Shown piece by piece: positions 52,626 to 61,705 of a DNA stretch of 64,000 nucleotides; positions within the stretch are counted from its first letter, which is position 1; every line of letters starts with the position of its first letter. The stretch is from UBA1046 sp012511325 (GTDB taxonomy: Bacteria; Bacillota; Clostridia; Saccharofermentanales; DTU023): assembly GCA_050951925.1 (NCBI GenBank), contig JBMNJZ010000001.1:248001-312000 (forward strand). The letters are read 5' to 3'. The position numbers were made by a program, and so were the translations under genes. Below the pieces are notes generated by a model. It saw nothing but the letters and a program-made list of their open reading frames with translations. It was not told the origin of the DNA and ran no database searches.

Positions 52626-54214
52626 ATAGCAAAAAATTCGCCGCAGCCATGACTGAACTTGGCGATCACTACTACGAGGAAGCGTCTTCGTATCAAGTAA
52701 AAAGTAAAAAGCGGCAATGGGTCAAAGGAGTAGCGCTGGCAGCTTGCCTCTGCCTGGCTGCGGCTGTCGCGATCCTCTGGGACTTAGCCAAATCATCGGA
52801 CGGTAATAACCAAAGCCAACAAGATCATCAGCTTGCCCTGGTCGCAACACCGACAACCGCCGGCGAGGATTCGGAACAGGTGCCGGATGCCGCCTGTATG
52901 GTTTCGTTCTTCATTTATCAGGGCAGAGTATATGAGCATTATCAGTGGATCGACGATACCGGCGATATCGCGGGTGCTATGCTGGGATCAGCTGTTGCGT
53001 CGATCGATGAATATACACCGCTTGAGGACTACAAGGAACTGACGGGCAGTGTCGGCGGTGACTTTTATGAGGTCAAGGGTTTCGATCCGGGATTTATGTT
53101 GGCCATGAAAGCAAAGCCAGGCGAAACGACGGAACCTGGAATTGCCATCTTCACCTGCATCAATGATATCCGTCCGGAATCTCCCGCTGATCTGCTGGAA
53201 AAACATTTCCGGCTTTCCCGGAATTTTGTGTCCGCAGAGTATGAAAGTGGAGACTCTTGGTATAACGAGTGTGGCGAGCGCTATCCGTTGTCTGAAGAGG
53301 GAATCAAGGTGTTGAATAAGTTTTTGTGTCAGCTGAGCGCATCTGAGTTTGTTTCCGTAGGTGAGGCGCTTAGCTACGGTATTGATTTAACCTCTATCAT
53401 GAACAAGCGACAGGCCGTCTTGTACTTGAACATGAAGAACGGCTTAACTGTGACATTGATGTTGAATCAGTATGGCTATGTAAATTTTGGTGGCGTTTTG
53501 GATTTATATGCGCAAGTGCCAGCCGCTGATCTCAAGGCTCTGCTGATGCAATTCACAGAATTGGATCAGCCTGATCAGGAACCGGCGGGCGTTATTTTGC
53601 CGCCGGTACGCTTCGGTCGAACCAGAACGCTTCCCCTCCCGGTCAAAAACTATGATCTTCGGACCGCTGTAACTGAGTCCGATCTGGTGGCCCGGGTGAA
53701 AGTGCTTAATTGGCTAGGGGAGGACAATGATAATCTGACAACTTGCTTTGAAGCAGAAGTGCTGGACACCATCAAAGGACAAAGTCCGCGGCGGATCACC
53801 CTGCTACAGGACGGCAGCTCGGAGGGATCCAGCGAAGCATTGTTCACCCATGGCACTGAGCTGTTTGTATTCCTGAGGCGAGATAAACATTCGCAGCACA
53901 AAAATGTCTACCGCAGTACCGGCGGCCCGACTACCACCGTATTTATAGTCAAGGACGACACCGGTACAGCCTATGCTCTGGATAAACACGGCAATCTAAC
54001 TCGGAATTTTGATGTTGAGTTGGTAATGAAGTGGGTCCGGCCGGGGAGCAAAAAGTATGGCGAACTGCGGGGAAATTGGAAAGAACAAGATCCGTATCTA
54101 TTCAATGAAACATTTGATGATTACTACAAGCATGTCTACCCCTATGACGCTTTCGTCGCTAAAGTAAAGAGTGTCTTAGCCAAGGCCGATCCTGAGGCCA
54201 CAACTGCGGACTAA
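52622..54214 (+). CDS. Membrane partner of ECF sigma factor, probable anti-sigma
   Basis: Unrecognised 530-residue protein. A ~35-residue cytoplasmic N-terminus (with a MTELGDHYYEEAS helix) precedes one membrane helix (VALAACLCLAAAVAILWDL, near residues 37-57). The remaining ~470 residues face outside. They seem to form at least two domains: residues ~75-330, and ~345-520 with a beta-rich pattern (VARVKVLNWL, AEVLDTIKGQ, LFVFLRR). Overlap with the sigma gene argues for an anti-sigma role. The outer part is much larger than in typical anti-sigma factors and may sense a wall or surface signal. Confidence 0.8.
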   Translation: MNSKKFAAAMTELGDHYYEEASSYQVKSKKRQWVKGVALAACLCLAAAVAILWDLAKSSDGNNQSQQDHQLALVATPTTAGEDSEQVPDAACMVSFFIYQGRVYEHYQWIDDTGDIAGAMLGSAVASIDEYTPLEDYKELTGSVGGDFYEVKGFDPGFMLAMKAKPGETTEPGIAIFTCINDIRPESPADLLEKHFRLSRNFVSAEYESGDSWYNECGERYPLSEEGIKVLNKFLCQLSASEFVSVGEALSYGIDLTSIMNKRQAVLYLNMKNGLTVTLMLNQYGYVNFGGVLDLYAQVPAADLKALLMQFTELDQPDQEPAGVILPPVRFGRTRTLPLPVKNYDLRTAVTESDLVARVKVLNWLGEDNDNLTTCFEAEVLDTIKGQSPRRITLLQDGSSEGSSEALFTHGTELFVFLRRDKHSQHKNVYRSTGGPTTTVFIVKDDTGTAYALDKHGNLTRNFDVELVMKWVRPGSKKYGELRGNWKEQDPYLFNETFDDYYKHVYPYDAFVAKVKSVLAKADPEATTAD

Positions 54215-54271
54215 GGTCAGTTGCGCTGTGTCTGATATCCGGTGGCTGGCAGTTCCCGGCAGCTTTACAAT

Positions 54272-54413
54272 CGTAACTTCCGCCGGCACTCATTAAGAGT
54301 CGTAGTTTCCCGGATAAATTTCGCAACCGCGGTTTATACAGACGTAACTTCCGCCGGCACTCATTAAGAGTCGTAGTTTCCCGGATAAATTTCGCAACCG
54401 CGGTTTATACAGA
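54272..54413. repeat. Perfect 71-bp tandem duplication
   Basis: Copy 1 spans 54272-54342 and copy 2 spans 54343-54413, with no difference. A shorter related piece lies just left (AGTTCCCGGCAGC, ~54251). Each unit holds a small ACTC/GAGT dyad and GC-rich parts. It lies between the convergent sigma/anti-sigma operon and tldE, in a 324-base gap without a gene. Confidence 0.95.
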
Positions 54414-54417
54414 TAAA

Positions 54418-54445
54418 TGCCGGTCGGCACTTGGTCCGACCGGCA
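54418..54445. terminator. Hairpin between convergent operons
   Basis: A perfect 10-bp stem (TGCCGGTCGG with CCGACCGGCA) and an 8-nt loop. There is no real T-run on either side, so intrinsic termination would be weak; it may act with another factor. Confidence 0.5.
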
Positions 54446-54538
54446 CTTATTAAATCAAGAATTATCAATCTTAACAATTAATTAGCTGATATCGCCTGTT
54501 GCCCTATGACGGAAGTATTAGATACGGCAGTATCTAAA

Positions 54539-55936
54539 TCAATAGCTGTCATTGGAGTGCGAGATCTCGATATCATCCAGCATCACGAATTTTGGAACCA
54601 GCACAGCGCGTGGATCTCTCTCTCCGTAGGTCTGAGAAGTATTGTAAACAACACGCTTTTGTGCCAGCTTTACCAGGCCTCTGCCAAACAGGTCAGTGAG
54701 CTTATTGGTCAGGCGAACATTGTAGGGAACCTTTATACTGCCATCTTGCTTGAACAGCAATGCACCGAAACGGCTGGATCCCGTGACCAGACCCTGCGAG
54801 GGATTGACGACACCGGTATAGTGCAGATACGGAATATAGAGGATATCTTTTTCACTCTCAGCCGCCTCCGCGCAAAGCTCTCGTACGTCTTTTATCTCCC
54901 AGTCGCCGCCATCCAGAGTCAGATTCAGATGCGGCACATCGGTAGCATTCGCCTCCAGGCCGAATTCATCGGCCAGTTCCTGGAAAATACTGAAGTTGCG
55001 GTAGGTGCCCTGCTCGTAGAGGGCAAGCTTCTCTCGTTTCCGTCCCCACAGATCATGCGAGTAGGCGAATGTCTTCAGCGCCTCCGGGTCGTCATATAGG
55101 CTAAAACTGTCAGAAAAAACTTGCTTGCCTAAATCTTCTTTTGTGTGCATGCCGGCTAACCGTATTACTGCATCGCCATTTAGCGCTAACCAGTCGAGGA
55201 GATCCAGATACTCCGCTGTAGCGGCCGCACCGAGCACAATACGGTACGATCCGAGCGGCAGCTGCACCGGCTTGCTCCGCAGATAGGAATCGACCAGGAA
55301 GCTAAGCTGCTTGTGCAGGACTCTGGACTTGAGATCCTTTTTCCGATAGGCGGACTGTTCGGCATTGACCTCCCATTTATTCTTCAATGACGACAAAACC
55401 AAGGTCACCTGGGCATCCGTCGCCGCCCAGAAGCCTACATCATCAGATAGTGAGGTCATAATGCAAAGCATCGTCTCACCCCGGCTGAAGTTCCCTGACA
55501 GCACGATATCGTCAGTCTCCAGACTGAGCGTCGCCTGCTCCACGAAATCGATCATTTCATCGCTGCTCATTTCTGCCAGATCGGCATCATAACAGCGCTT
55601 GTCGCTGAAGCCTTCAATAGCGGATAAGGTCGGCTGATAGCTCAGCTTGCTGGAAAATTCCAGTGTTGCCAAAGCCTGATCGAACATTTTTTTCATCTGC
55701 TCCAGATTGGACGGATCCATCACCAGACTGGTTTTAGCTTGTTTTTTATCTCCATAGACAGTGATACACAGACGATTCAGATTTTCGCTGGTGTTCAGTG
55801 AAATGCCGGAGTTGGCATAACGGATAAAATGGCTGTTTTCATGATGCCAAAGCAATCTGAACTTCGCATCTTGCGCCAAGCCGTATTCCCTAAGCGCAGC
55901 CAGCGCTTTTTTGATTTTTTTCTCCATCTTTTCCAT
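54539..55936 (-). CDS. tldE: TldE/PmbA-like metalloprotease subunit
   Basis: A 465-residue member of the TldD/TldE (PmbA) family. TldE lacks the zinc ligands and pairs with catalytic TldD to cut unstructured peptides, for example in maturation of ribosomally made peptides. This copy has no HExxxH motif, as expected. Its ATG follows the tldD stop by one base with GGTGGG upstream, so the two are made together. Confidence 0.88.
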   Translation of the reverse strand: MEKMEKKIKKALAALREYGLAQDAKFRLLWHHENSHFIRYANSGISLNTSENLNRLCITVYGDKKQAKTSLVMDPSNLEQMKKMFDQALATLEFSSKLSYQPTLSAIEGFSDKRCYDADLAEMSSDEMIDFVEQATLSLETDDIVLSGNFSRGETMLCIMTSLSDDVGFWAATDAQVTLVLSSLKNKWEVNAEQSAYRKKDLKSRVLHKQLSFLVDSYLRSKPVQLPLGSYRIVLGAAATAEYLDLLDWLALNGDAVIRLAGMHTKEDLGKQVFSDSFSLYDDPEALKTFAYSHDLWGRKREKLALYEQGTYRNFSIFQELADEFGLEANATDVPHLNLTLDGGDWEIKDVRELCAEAAESEKDILYIPYLHYTGVVNPSQGLVTGSSRFGALLFKQDGSIKVPYNVRLTNKLTDLFGRGLVKLAQKRVVYNTSQTYGERDPRAVLVPKFVMLDDIEISHSNDSY

Positions 55937-55937
55937 C

Positions 55938-57392
55938 TTATCTGCCCACCTTTACCCGATCGAAGCGGCAAACCGGGATGCCGTGTCCCAGCTGCATAAT
56001 CTGCGAGGGCGCTCCCTTGCCGCAGTTATTTACATAGTGCAATTCCCAAGTACTCGCATCGCCGACGGCCGATAAATTGCGATAGAACTCCAGCGTATCG
56101 CCGCCGTAGGATGTATTGCGGACTATGCCTTTATTGACACCGTCCTCGACCAGCCAGCCGATATCGGTCGCGAAATGAAAATGCTCGCGATTAGAACCGA
56201 TAGACCAGCTCCTCTCGCCACCCAGAATCAGCCCGCGCTCAGTATTGCTGACGATATCCTCCAGCGTACCGTCCTCACCCGCATCAACATTGATATTTGT
56301 CATGCGGTCAAGCGGCACCCGGTGGAAAGACGCCGCTCGCGCCGCGCCGCCACTGCCGGGGAAAATCTCGCGCCTGGCATTCCGATTGGCCTCCCCGGCA
56401 CTCTGGCGCGAAGAGATCGCACCGACCAACCTGCCTTTATCGATCAGCAGACAGTCCTGACAGGCCACGCCGTCATCATCAAAGCCGAAGCTGCCGGGCG
56501 AATTGGGCTCTGTAGCATTGGCACGCACCGTCAATTTCTCGGAGCCGTACTTGAGCCGGCCGAAATCCTCCAGCCGCACGAAAGAACCGCCGGCAAATGA
56601 GAGCTCATAGCCCAGGATACGATCCAGCTCCAGCGGATGCCCTATAGTCTCGTGCACCTGCAGGAACATCATGTCCGGCAGCAAGATCACGGAACGGGTA
56701 TCCTGCGGGCAGACCGGAGCCTCCAGTAGTTGGCGCAACTCGCTGACAATGCGCTCTGTTTCCTGATCCCAGTTTTCCCGGCGCATAATTTCCCAGCCCC
56801 GTGTATCATACAGCCGCGGCGGCATATATTTGCGACTTTGCATGCCGCCGTCTGCATCTATACCCATTACGGCAACTCGCGGATAAATGTCGATCAGATG
56901 CTTGCGGATTTCCGCACCCTCGGTATCGTAATACTCGATCGTCTTGCGATTGGTTTGTAATATGATCTCACGGTTTATCACTCCCGGCTGATTTAGCTTT
57001 CCGTCCAGCCACTGCAGCATCGCCATCTGTTCGCCGATCTCCACCTCAAACGGATCCTCGGCACAGGGACTGACAAACTCGCCCCCAACTGCATCTTTGT
57101 CCGCCAGCACCACCGGTCGCTTAACCTTGCGCGCCGCTGTCCTGGCGTTCTTCAATGCCATCTCGAAAGTGTGTCCGGCCTGAGCCGGATCAGACGAAGC
57201 CGCAAAACCCCAGGCTCCCTCGTACAATACCCGCACACCGAAACCCTGTTCCTGCAGTTGATTAAATTCAAGCAAATTTCCATTAAGCATATAGAGAATA
57301 CTGCTATCCTCCTGGGGGAAGTAGCGCACATCCGCATACGATGCCCCCTTCTCGAGCAGCTTCTTCAGCGATTTCTTCCAGTCAATTTTCAT
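55938..57392 (-). CDS. tldD: TldD-like metalloprotease, catalytic subunit
   Basis: Catalytic subunit of the TldD/TldE zinc protease, 484 residues. The zinc motif HExxxH is present as HETIGHPLELDRILGYE near residue 250, with the family's FGFDDDGVACQD and RQSAGEANRNARRE regions. It is first in a two-gene operon. GGTGGTG precedes the ATG. No peptide precursor gene is evident nearby, so a general role in peptide turnover is possible. Confidence 0.93.
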   Translation of the reverse strand: MKIDWKKSLKKLLEKGASYADVRYFPQEDSSILYMLNGNLLEFNQLQEQGFGVRVLYEGAWGFAASSDPAQAGHTFEMALKNARTAARKVKRPVVLADKDAVGGEFVSPCAEDPFEVEIGEQMAMLQWLDGKLNQPGVINREIILQTNRKTIEYYDTEGAEIRKHLIDIYPRVAVMGIDADGGMQSRKYMPPRLYDTRGWEIMRRENWDQETERIVSELRQLLEAPVCPQDTRSVILLPDMMFLQVHETIGHPLELDRILGYELSFAGGSFVRLEDFGRLKYGSEKLTVRANATEPNSPGSFGFDDDGVACQDCLLIDKGRLVGAISSRQSAGEANRNARREIFPGSGGAARAASFHRVPLDRMTNINVDAGEDGTLEDIVSNTERGLILGGERSWSIGSNREHFHFATDIGWLVEDGVNKGIVRNTSYGGDTLEFYRNLSAVGDASTWELHYVNNCGKGAPSQIMQLGHGIPVCRFDRVKVGR

Positions 57393-57716
57393 CTTTTCAC
57401 CACCCGTACATAATACAATTCAACTCCGTGCCCTCTAACAGGACACTAATAAATATTACTCAATACAACAAAATCTGTCACCCGTTACCAGGTAAAATTA
57501 TCCTTAGCCCAAACGTGCTGCGCAGTTGTGGTAAAGAATTCGGCAAGCAAAAACAATGCTGGTATAATGTAAGTTACGCCGGATGTCGTTGCCAATCCGA
57601 AGCAGACAGGCATCAGGCTGTTGAGAGCAGACAATAAGGCCTGCTGACCAGTATGTGGCAGGAACTTATAATCAGGCCGGCTCACTGGTTCAAAACTAAT
57701 ACCGGAACAAAGAAAG
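57393..57716. other. Gap between divergent tldD and PBP1A genes
   Basis: No gene is supported. It must hold the leftward tldD promoter and the rightward PBP1A promoter, but I cannot single out convincing hexamers. A leftward 84-codon frame (57485-57739) lacks a ribosome binding site and overlaps the PBP1A start. Confidence 0.4.
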
Positions 57717-60206
57717 ATGACAGACGAACCGACAAACAACTCGGAAATTGAACAAAACCCGGCGCAGAATGCAGAGCAACACGCGCAGGACAGCCGGCCA
57801 AACGGCTCTGCCCCGGAAACTGATCACCAGCGGAGGACAAAACGTTTTGCCCAGTCTGTGAAACCATCCGGACGCCAAGACCCCGGCGCGCAGGAATATT
57901 TGTCTGCTGAGGAGAGAACTTTCTCGCGGCGGATGCGGGTTGCTAAAAAAGATTTGCGGCGCCGGGTCTCAGGCAAGCCCACGCGCCATGCCGGCATGGT
58001 TTCCGTCTTTCAAGTGCTTGGCAATGCTTTGAAGCATCTGCTGTTCTCAGCTCTGGTTCTGATTATTCTGATTGCCTTTCTCCTGGGCGGGATAGGCTTC
58101 GGCATGCTGAGCGGCTATATCGCTACAGTGACACCGGTCGAAGTCGTGGATCTGCGCAGCACCAATGAAGCCACTGTCGTTTATGACCGCAACGGCAAAG
58201 AGCTGGCCCGCTTTACCGGCGCCAATAACTTTGAGCGCGAATATGTGCAGATGGCCCGGATCAAACCGACCTGGCTGGATGACGCTTTCATCGCAATCGA
58301 GGACGAACGCTATGAAACCCATCGCGGCATTGATCCCAGGCGGATCGGCAGCGCTGTTCTCAGCATGATCGCCAATGCCGGGACACCGACACACGGCGGT
58401 TCGACTATTACGCAGCAAGTCGTCAAGATGCTGTCCGGTGCCAGCGAAGAATCCGCCCAGCGCAAAGTTCAGGAATGGTACCGGGCAATTGAGCTCCAGA
58501 AAATCAAAACTAAAGATGAAATCATGGAGCTATATTGCAATCTGGTACCTATGGCCAATAATTATGTGGGAGTGCAGGCCGCGTCCAAGGCCTATTTCGG
58601 CAAGGATATTTCGCAGCTTTCGCTGGCGGAATCAGCCTTCCTGGCTGGTATCCCCAATCTGCCCTCTGTCTATAATCCCCGTACGGAAGCTGGCCGCCGC
58701 AATGCCCAAAGACGCATGCGCATTGTCTTGCAGAATATGTTTGATCTGGGCATGATCTCTAAAGATGAGCACGAAGACGCTCTAAACGAGGAGCTCATTT
58801 TTGCCACAGTAGATCCGGAGCAAAAATCTAATCAGGTAAATAACTATTTTGTCGATGCGGTGATCAGGCAGGTAATAAAGGACTTGCAGCTGCGCCGCGG
58901 TTATTCCTATGAGCTGGCCCGTCTGGCAGTTTATCAATATGGCCTGCGGATTGAGACTACAATGGATCCTTGGGTGCAGGATGCGCTGACAAGATCCTTC
59001 AGCAAAGTTGATTTGTTCTCCAGCAATCCCGATGCCTTGCCCGATATCCCGGAACCGCCGCAGGCAGGCATGACTGTCATCTCGAATATGCCGGCGCAAC
59101 GGGGACAGGTGCTGGGAATTTACGGCGGTTTCGGCGAAAAAACTACCCATATGGGCTTTAACCGGGCGACACAAGCTGTCCGCCAGCCGGGCTCCGCCAT
59201 CAAGCCAATCCTGGTCTACGCGCCTGCTATAGAGACGGGTGTCATTACTGCGGGATCTGTGTTGATGGATGAGCCGAAACATCTCGATCCGCAAAATCCT
59301 GATAAAGAATGGCCGCAGAATGTGACCAAAAAATATTCGGGCGCAACCACGGTGCGCGAAGCATTAAAGTATTCGATCAATACAATTGCTGTCGATACCT
59401 ATGTCAACTTGCTGACGCCGCAGGTCGGACTCTCTTTCCTCAGAGCTCTGGGAATCGACAGAAGAGAAGAAACTCAGCCTGCCGGCGCTTTGGGCGCTTT
59501 GGGCCAGGGGGTCACTACTTACGACATGGCCGGGGCTTACAGTGCTTTTGCCAATCAGGGGATTTATATCGAGCCCTATATGTATACGCGGGTTCTGGAT
59601 GCGGATGGTCGCGTACTGTTGGAAAACAAACCCGTTATCCGTCAGGTTTTTACTCCGGAGACAGCTTATATCATGACGGATATTATGCGCGATGCGGTGG
59701 AAAATGTCTCTTGGTTCGAGCCATCACGGCTGGAGTACCAGGTCTCGGCAGGAAAAACCGGTACCTCTGACAGACTGATTGACACCTGGTTCTGTGGTTT
59801 TACACCTTATTATACGGGAGCAATCTGGTACGGTTACGACAATAACAACGGCAGACGCACTTCGGTGCCGGATGTCGATCATTATAACGGTTTGGGCATC
59901 TGGAAAGATGTGATGGAGCAGATCCACAGCGATAAAGAACCTATGGAGTTTGAACGGCCGCAAAATGTCGTATCGCGTACTGTCTGCGCTGACACCGGCC
60001 TACTTAGCAGTCCTTACTGTACCTCGACTTCAACCGAACTTTTCGACCGGACTAAGCCGAATTTCCCGAATTCGACATGTACTTTGCATAAAGCGCCAAC
60101 ACCAACGCCGACACCGACACCGGAGATTCCGGCGCCTATTGTACCGACGCCTACGCCAACTGTTGAGCCTACCCCTGCCGCGCCTGAACCCACGCCGGAA
60201 GGTTGA
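57717..60206 (+). CDS. Penicillin-binding protein 1A (bifunctional)
   Basis: Class A PBP of 829 residues that polymerises and crosslinks peptidoglycan. A long (~100-residue) cytoplasmic N-terminus precedes one membrane helix (LLFSALVLIILIAFLLGG). The transglycosylase domain shows IEDERYETHRGIDPRR (catalytic Glu) and GGSTITQQVVKML. The transpeptidase has S-x-x-K as SAIKP, S-x-N as SINTIA and KTGTS. The tail is a Pro/Thr-rich repeat (PTPTPTP) ending the protein. It is the first of two rightward genes with the amidohydrolase 85 bases on. Confidence 0.97.
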   Translation: MTDEPTNNSEIEQNPAQNAEQHAQDSRPNGSAPETDHQRRTKRFAQSVKPSGRQDPGAQEYLSAEERTFSRRMRVAKKDLRRRVSGKPTRHAGMVSVFQVLGNALKHLLFSALVLIILIAFLLGGIGFGMLSGYIATVTPVEVVDLRSTNEATVVYDRNGKELARFTGANNFEREYVQMARIKPTWLDDAFIAIEDERYETHRGIDPRRIGSAVLSMIANAGTPTHGGSTITQQVVKMLSGASEESAQRKVQEWYRAIELQKIKTKDEIMELYCNLVPMANNYVGVQAASKAYFGKDISQLSLAESAFLAGIPNLPSVYNPRTEAGRRNAQRRMRIVLQNMFDLGMISKDEHEDALNEELIFATVDPEQKSNQVNNYFVDAVIRQVIKDLQLRRGYSYELARLAVYQYGLRIETTMDPWVQDALTRSFSKVDLFSSNPDALPDIPEPPQAGMTVISNMPAQRGQVLGIYGGFGEKTTHMGFNRATQAVRQPGSAIKPILVYAPAIETGVITAGSVLMDEPKHLDPQNPDKEWPQNVTKKYSGATTVREALKYSINTIAVDTYVNLLTPQVGLSFLRALGIDRREETQPAGALGALGQGVTTYDMAGAYSAFANQGIYIEPYMYTRVLDADGRVLLENKPVIRQVFTPETAYIMTDIMRDAVENVSWFEPSRLEYQVSAGKTGTSDRLIDTWFCGFTPYYTGAIWYGYDNNNGRRTSVPDVDHYNGLGIWKDVMEQIHSDKEPMEFERPQNVVSRTVCADTGLLSSPYCTSTSTELFDRTKPNFPNSTCTLHKAPTPTPTPTPEIPAPIVPTPTPTVEPTPAAPEPTPEG

Positions 60207-60291
60207 GCAGGGCCAAAACGGATTTGGTTAGCGCCTTCATCAAAAGGCTTTGCAGTGTGGCTTTGCGATATAACTACTGAGGAGAATTGAG

Positions 60292-61590
60292 ATGTTATTT
60301 AGCGATATCAGTGTGATTGATCATCTGGGGCAGGCCCGGGAACATATGTATCTGGCCACGGCCGGCAATGAGATTGTCTGGCTGGATGGTCAGCCGCCGC
60401 CGGCCGGGCTGGCGGAGGGCAGCGAGATATATGATGGTAAGGATAAAGTGCTCCTGCCTGGGTTGTACAATATGCATTGTCATGTGCCGATGACGCTGTT
60501 GCGCGGTTATGGCGAGGGTCTGCCGCTGCAGCGCTGGCTGGAAGAAAAGATGTATCCCTTTGAGGCTTTGATGGCTGCGGAGGATATGTACTGGGGGACT
60601 TTGCTCGGTGTGTATGAGATGCTGGCTTCGGGTGTGGTGTCTTTCAGCGATATGTATATGCGTCTGGATGGTATCTTTCAGGCAGTGTTGGAGTCGGGCA
60701 TCAAGGCTAATCTGAATAATCCCCTGACCGGCGATGATAATACCGATATTCGCCGGGATATCGCCTATATCGAGGTAGAACAGCTGATCAAGGACTGTGC
60801 TGTTACGGAGGGGCGTATTATTGCCGAGGCGGGTCTGCACGCGGAATATACCTCCAGTGAGCGAGTGGTTCGCGATGTTGTGGCCTGGGCTAAGGAAAAG
60901 AATCTGCAACTGCAGGTTCATCTTTCTGAGACGCAAAAAGAGCATGAGGAATGCAAGCAGAGACATCAGGGGTTGACGCCGGCGGCGTATCTGGATTCAT
61001 TCGGCTTCTTTGATCAGCCGACAGTTGCCGCGCATGGTGTCTTTCTGGAGAATCAGGATCTGGATTTGCTGCGCGAACGGGGGGTAACTATCGCCCATTG
61101 TCCGTCTTCTAATCTGAAGCTTGGCAGCGGCATCGCCTCGGTGGCGAATTTTCTGCGCCATGGGGTGGCGGTTACGATCGGTACTGACGGGGCAGCTTCC
61201 AATAATAATCTCAATATGATAGAGGAAATCTCACTGGCGATACTGCTGGCAAAAGGCGTGAATCGCGATCCTTCTTTGATGGCGGCGACGGATATTCTGC
61301 CCATGGTCAGCAGCAACGGCGCCCGGGCACAGGGGCGGTACGATTGCGGCCGTCTTGAGGTCGGAGCCAGAGCGGATCTCTTCGTTATCGATCTGGCCAG
61401 GCCGCATCTGCAGCCGGTCTACAATTTGGCGGCGAATGTCTTTTGCAGCGGCCAGAGTTCAGATGTCGTGCTGACAATGGTTGACGGACAGGTATTGTAT
61501 CGTGATGGCAGCGCCACCTTTATCGATCTGGAACGCGTCCTGTTTGAAGTTAATAGAATCAGGGCAGAAAAGCTGCGTCAACTTAGCTAA
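60292..61590 (+). CDS. Amidohydrolase, MtaD/SAH-deaminase-like
   Basis: Metal-dependent amidohydrolase of 432 residues, closest to the methylthioadenosine/S-adenosylhomocysteine deaminase and chlorohydrolase group. Metal ligands are seen in NMHCHVPMTLLRGYGEGL, in HLSETQKEHEEC, in AHGVFL and in GTDGAASNNNLNM. GAGGAGA precedes the ATG. A purine or other ring deamination is likely; the substrate cannot be set by eye. Confidence 0.92.
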   Translation: MLFSDISVIDHLGQAREHMYLATAGNEIVWLDGQPPPAGLAEGSEIYDGKDKVLLPGLYNMHCHVPMTLLRGYGEGLPLQRWLEEKMYPFEALMAAEDMYWGTLLGVYEMLASGVVSFSDMYMRLDGIFQAVLESGIKANLNNPLTGDDNTDIRRDIAYIEVEQLIKDCAVTEGRIIAEAGLHAEYTSSERVVRDVVAWAKEKNLQLQVHLSETQKEHEECKQRHQGLTPAAYLDSFGFFDQPTVAAHGVFLENQDLDLLRERGVTIAHCPSSNLKLGSGIASVANFLRHGVAVTIGTDGAASNNNLNMIEEISLAILLAKGVNRDPSLMAATDILPMVSSNGARAQGRYDCGRLEVGARADLFVIDLARPHLQPVYNLAANVFCSGQSSDVVLTMVDGQVLYRDGSATFIDLERVLFEVNRIRAEKLRQLS

Positions 61591-61705
61591 TCTGCCCCAA
61601 TCAGAAAATTAAGTATTTCAGGTTTTGTGTCGGCTGCGGGTCAGCTCTTAGATGGGCGTGGTGCCTTGCGGAGAGAGCTTAATTCTCCAAAATTCACAGC
61701 CAATA

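Noticed and set aside
54506..55099. 197-codon frame antisense to tldE
   Set aside because: Shadow of a well-supported gene; composition not protein-like.
57485..57739. 84-codon leftward frame between tldD and PBP1A
   Set aside because: No ribosome binding site and it overlaps the PBP1A start.
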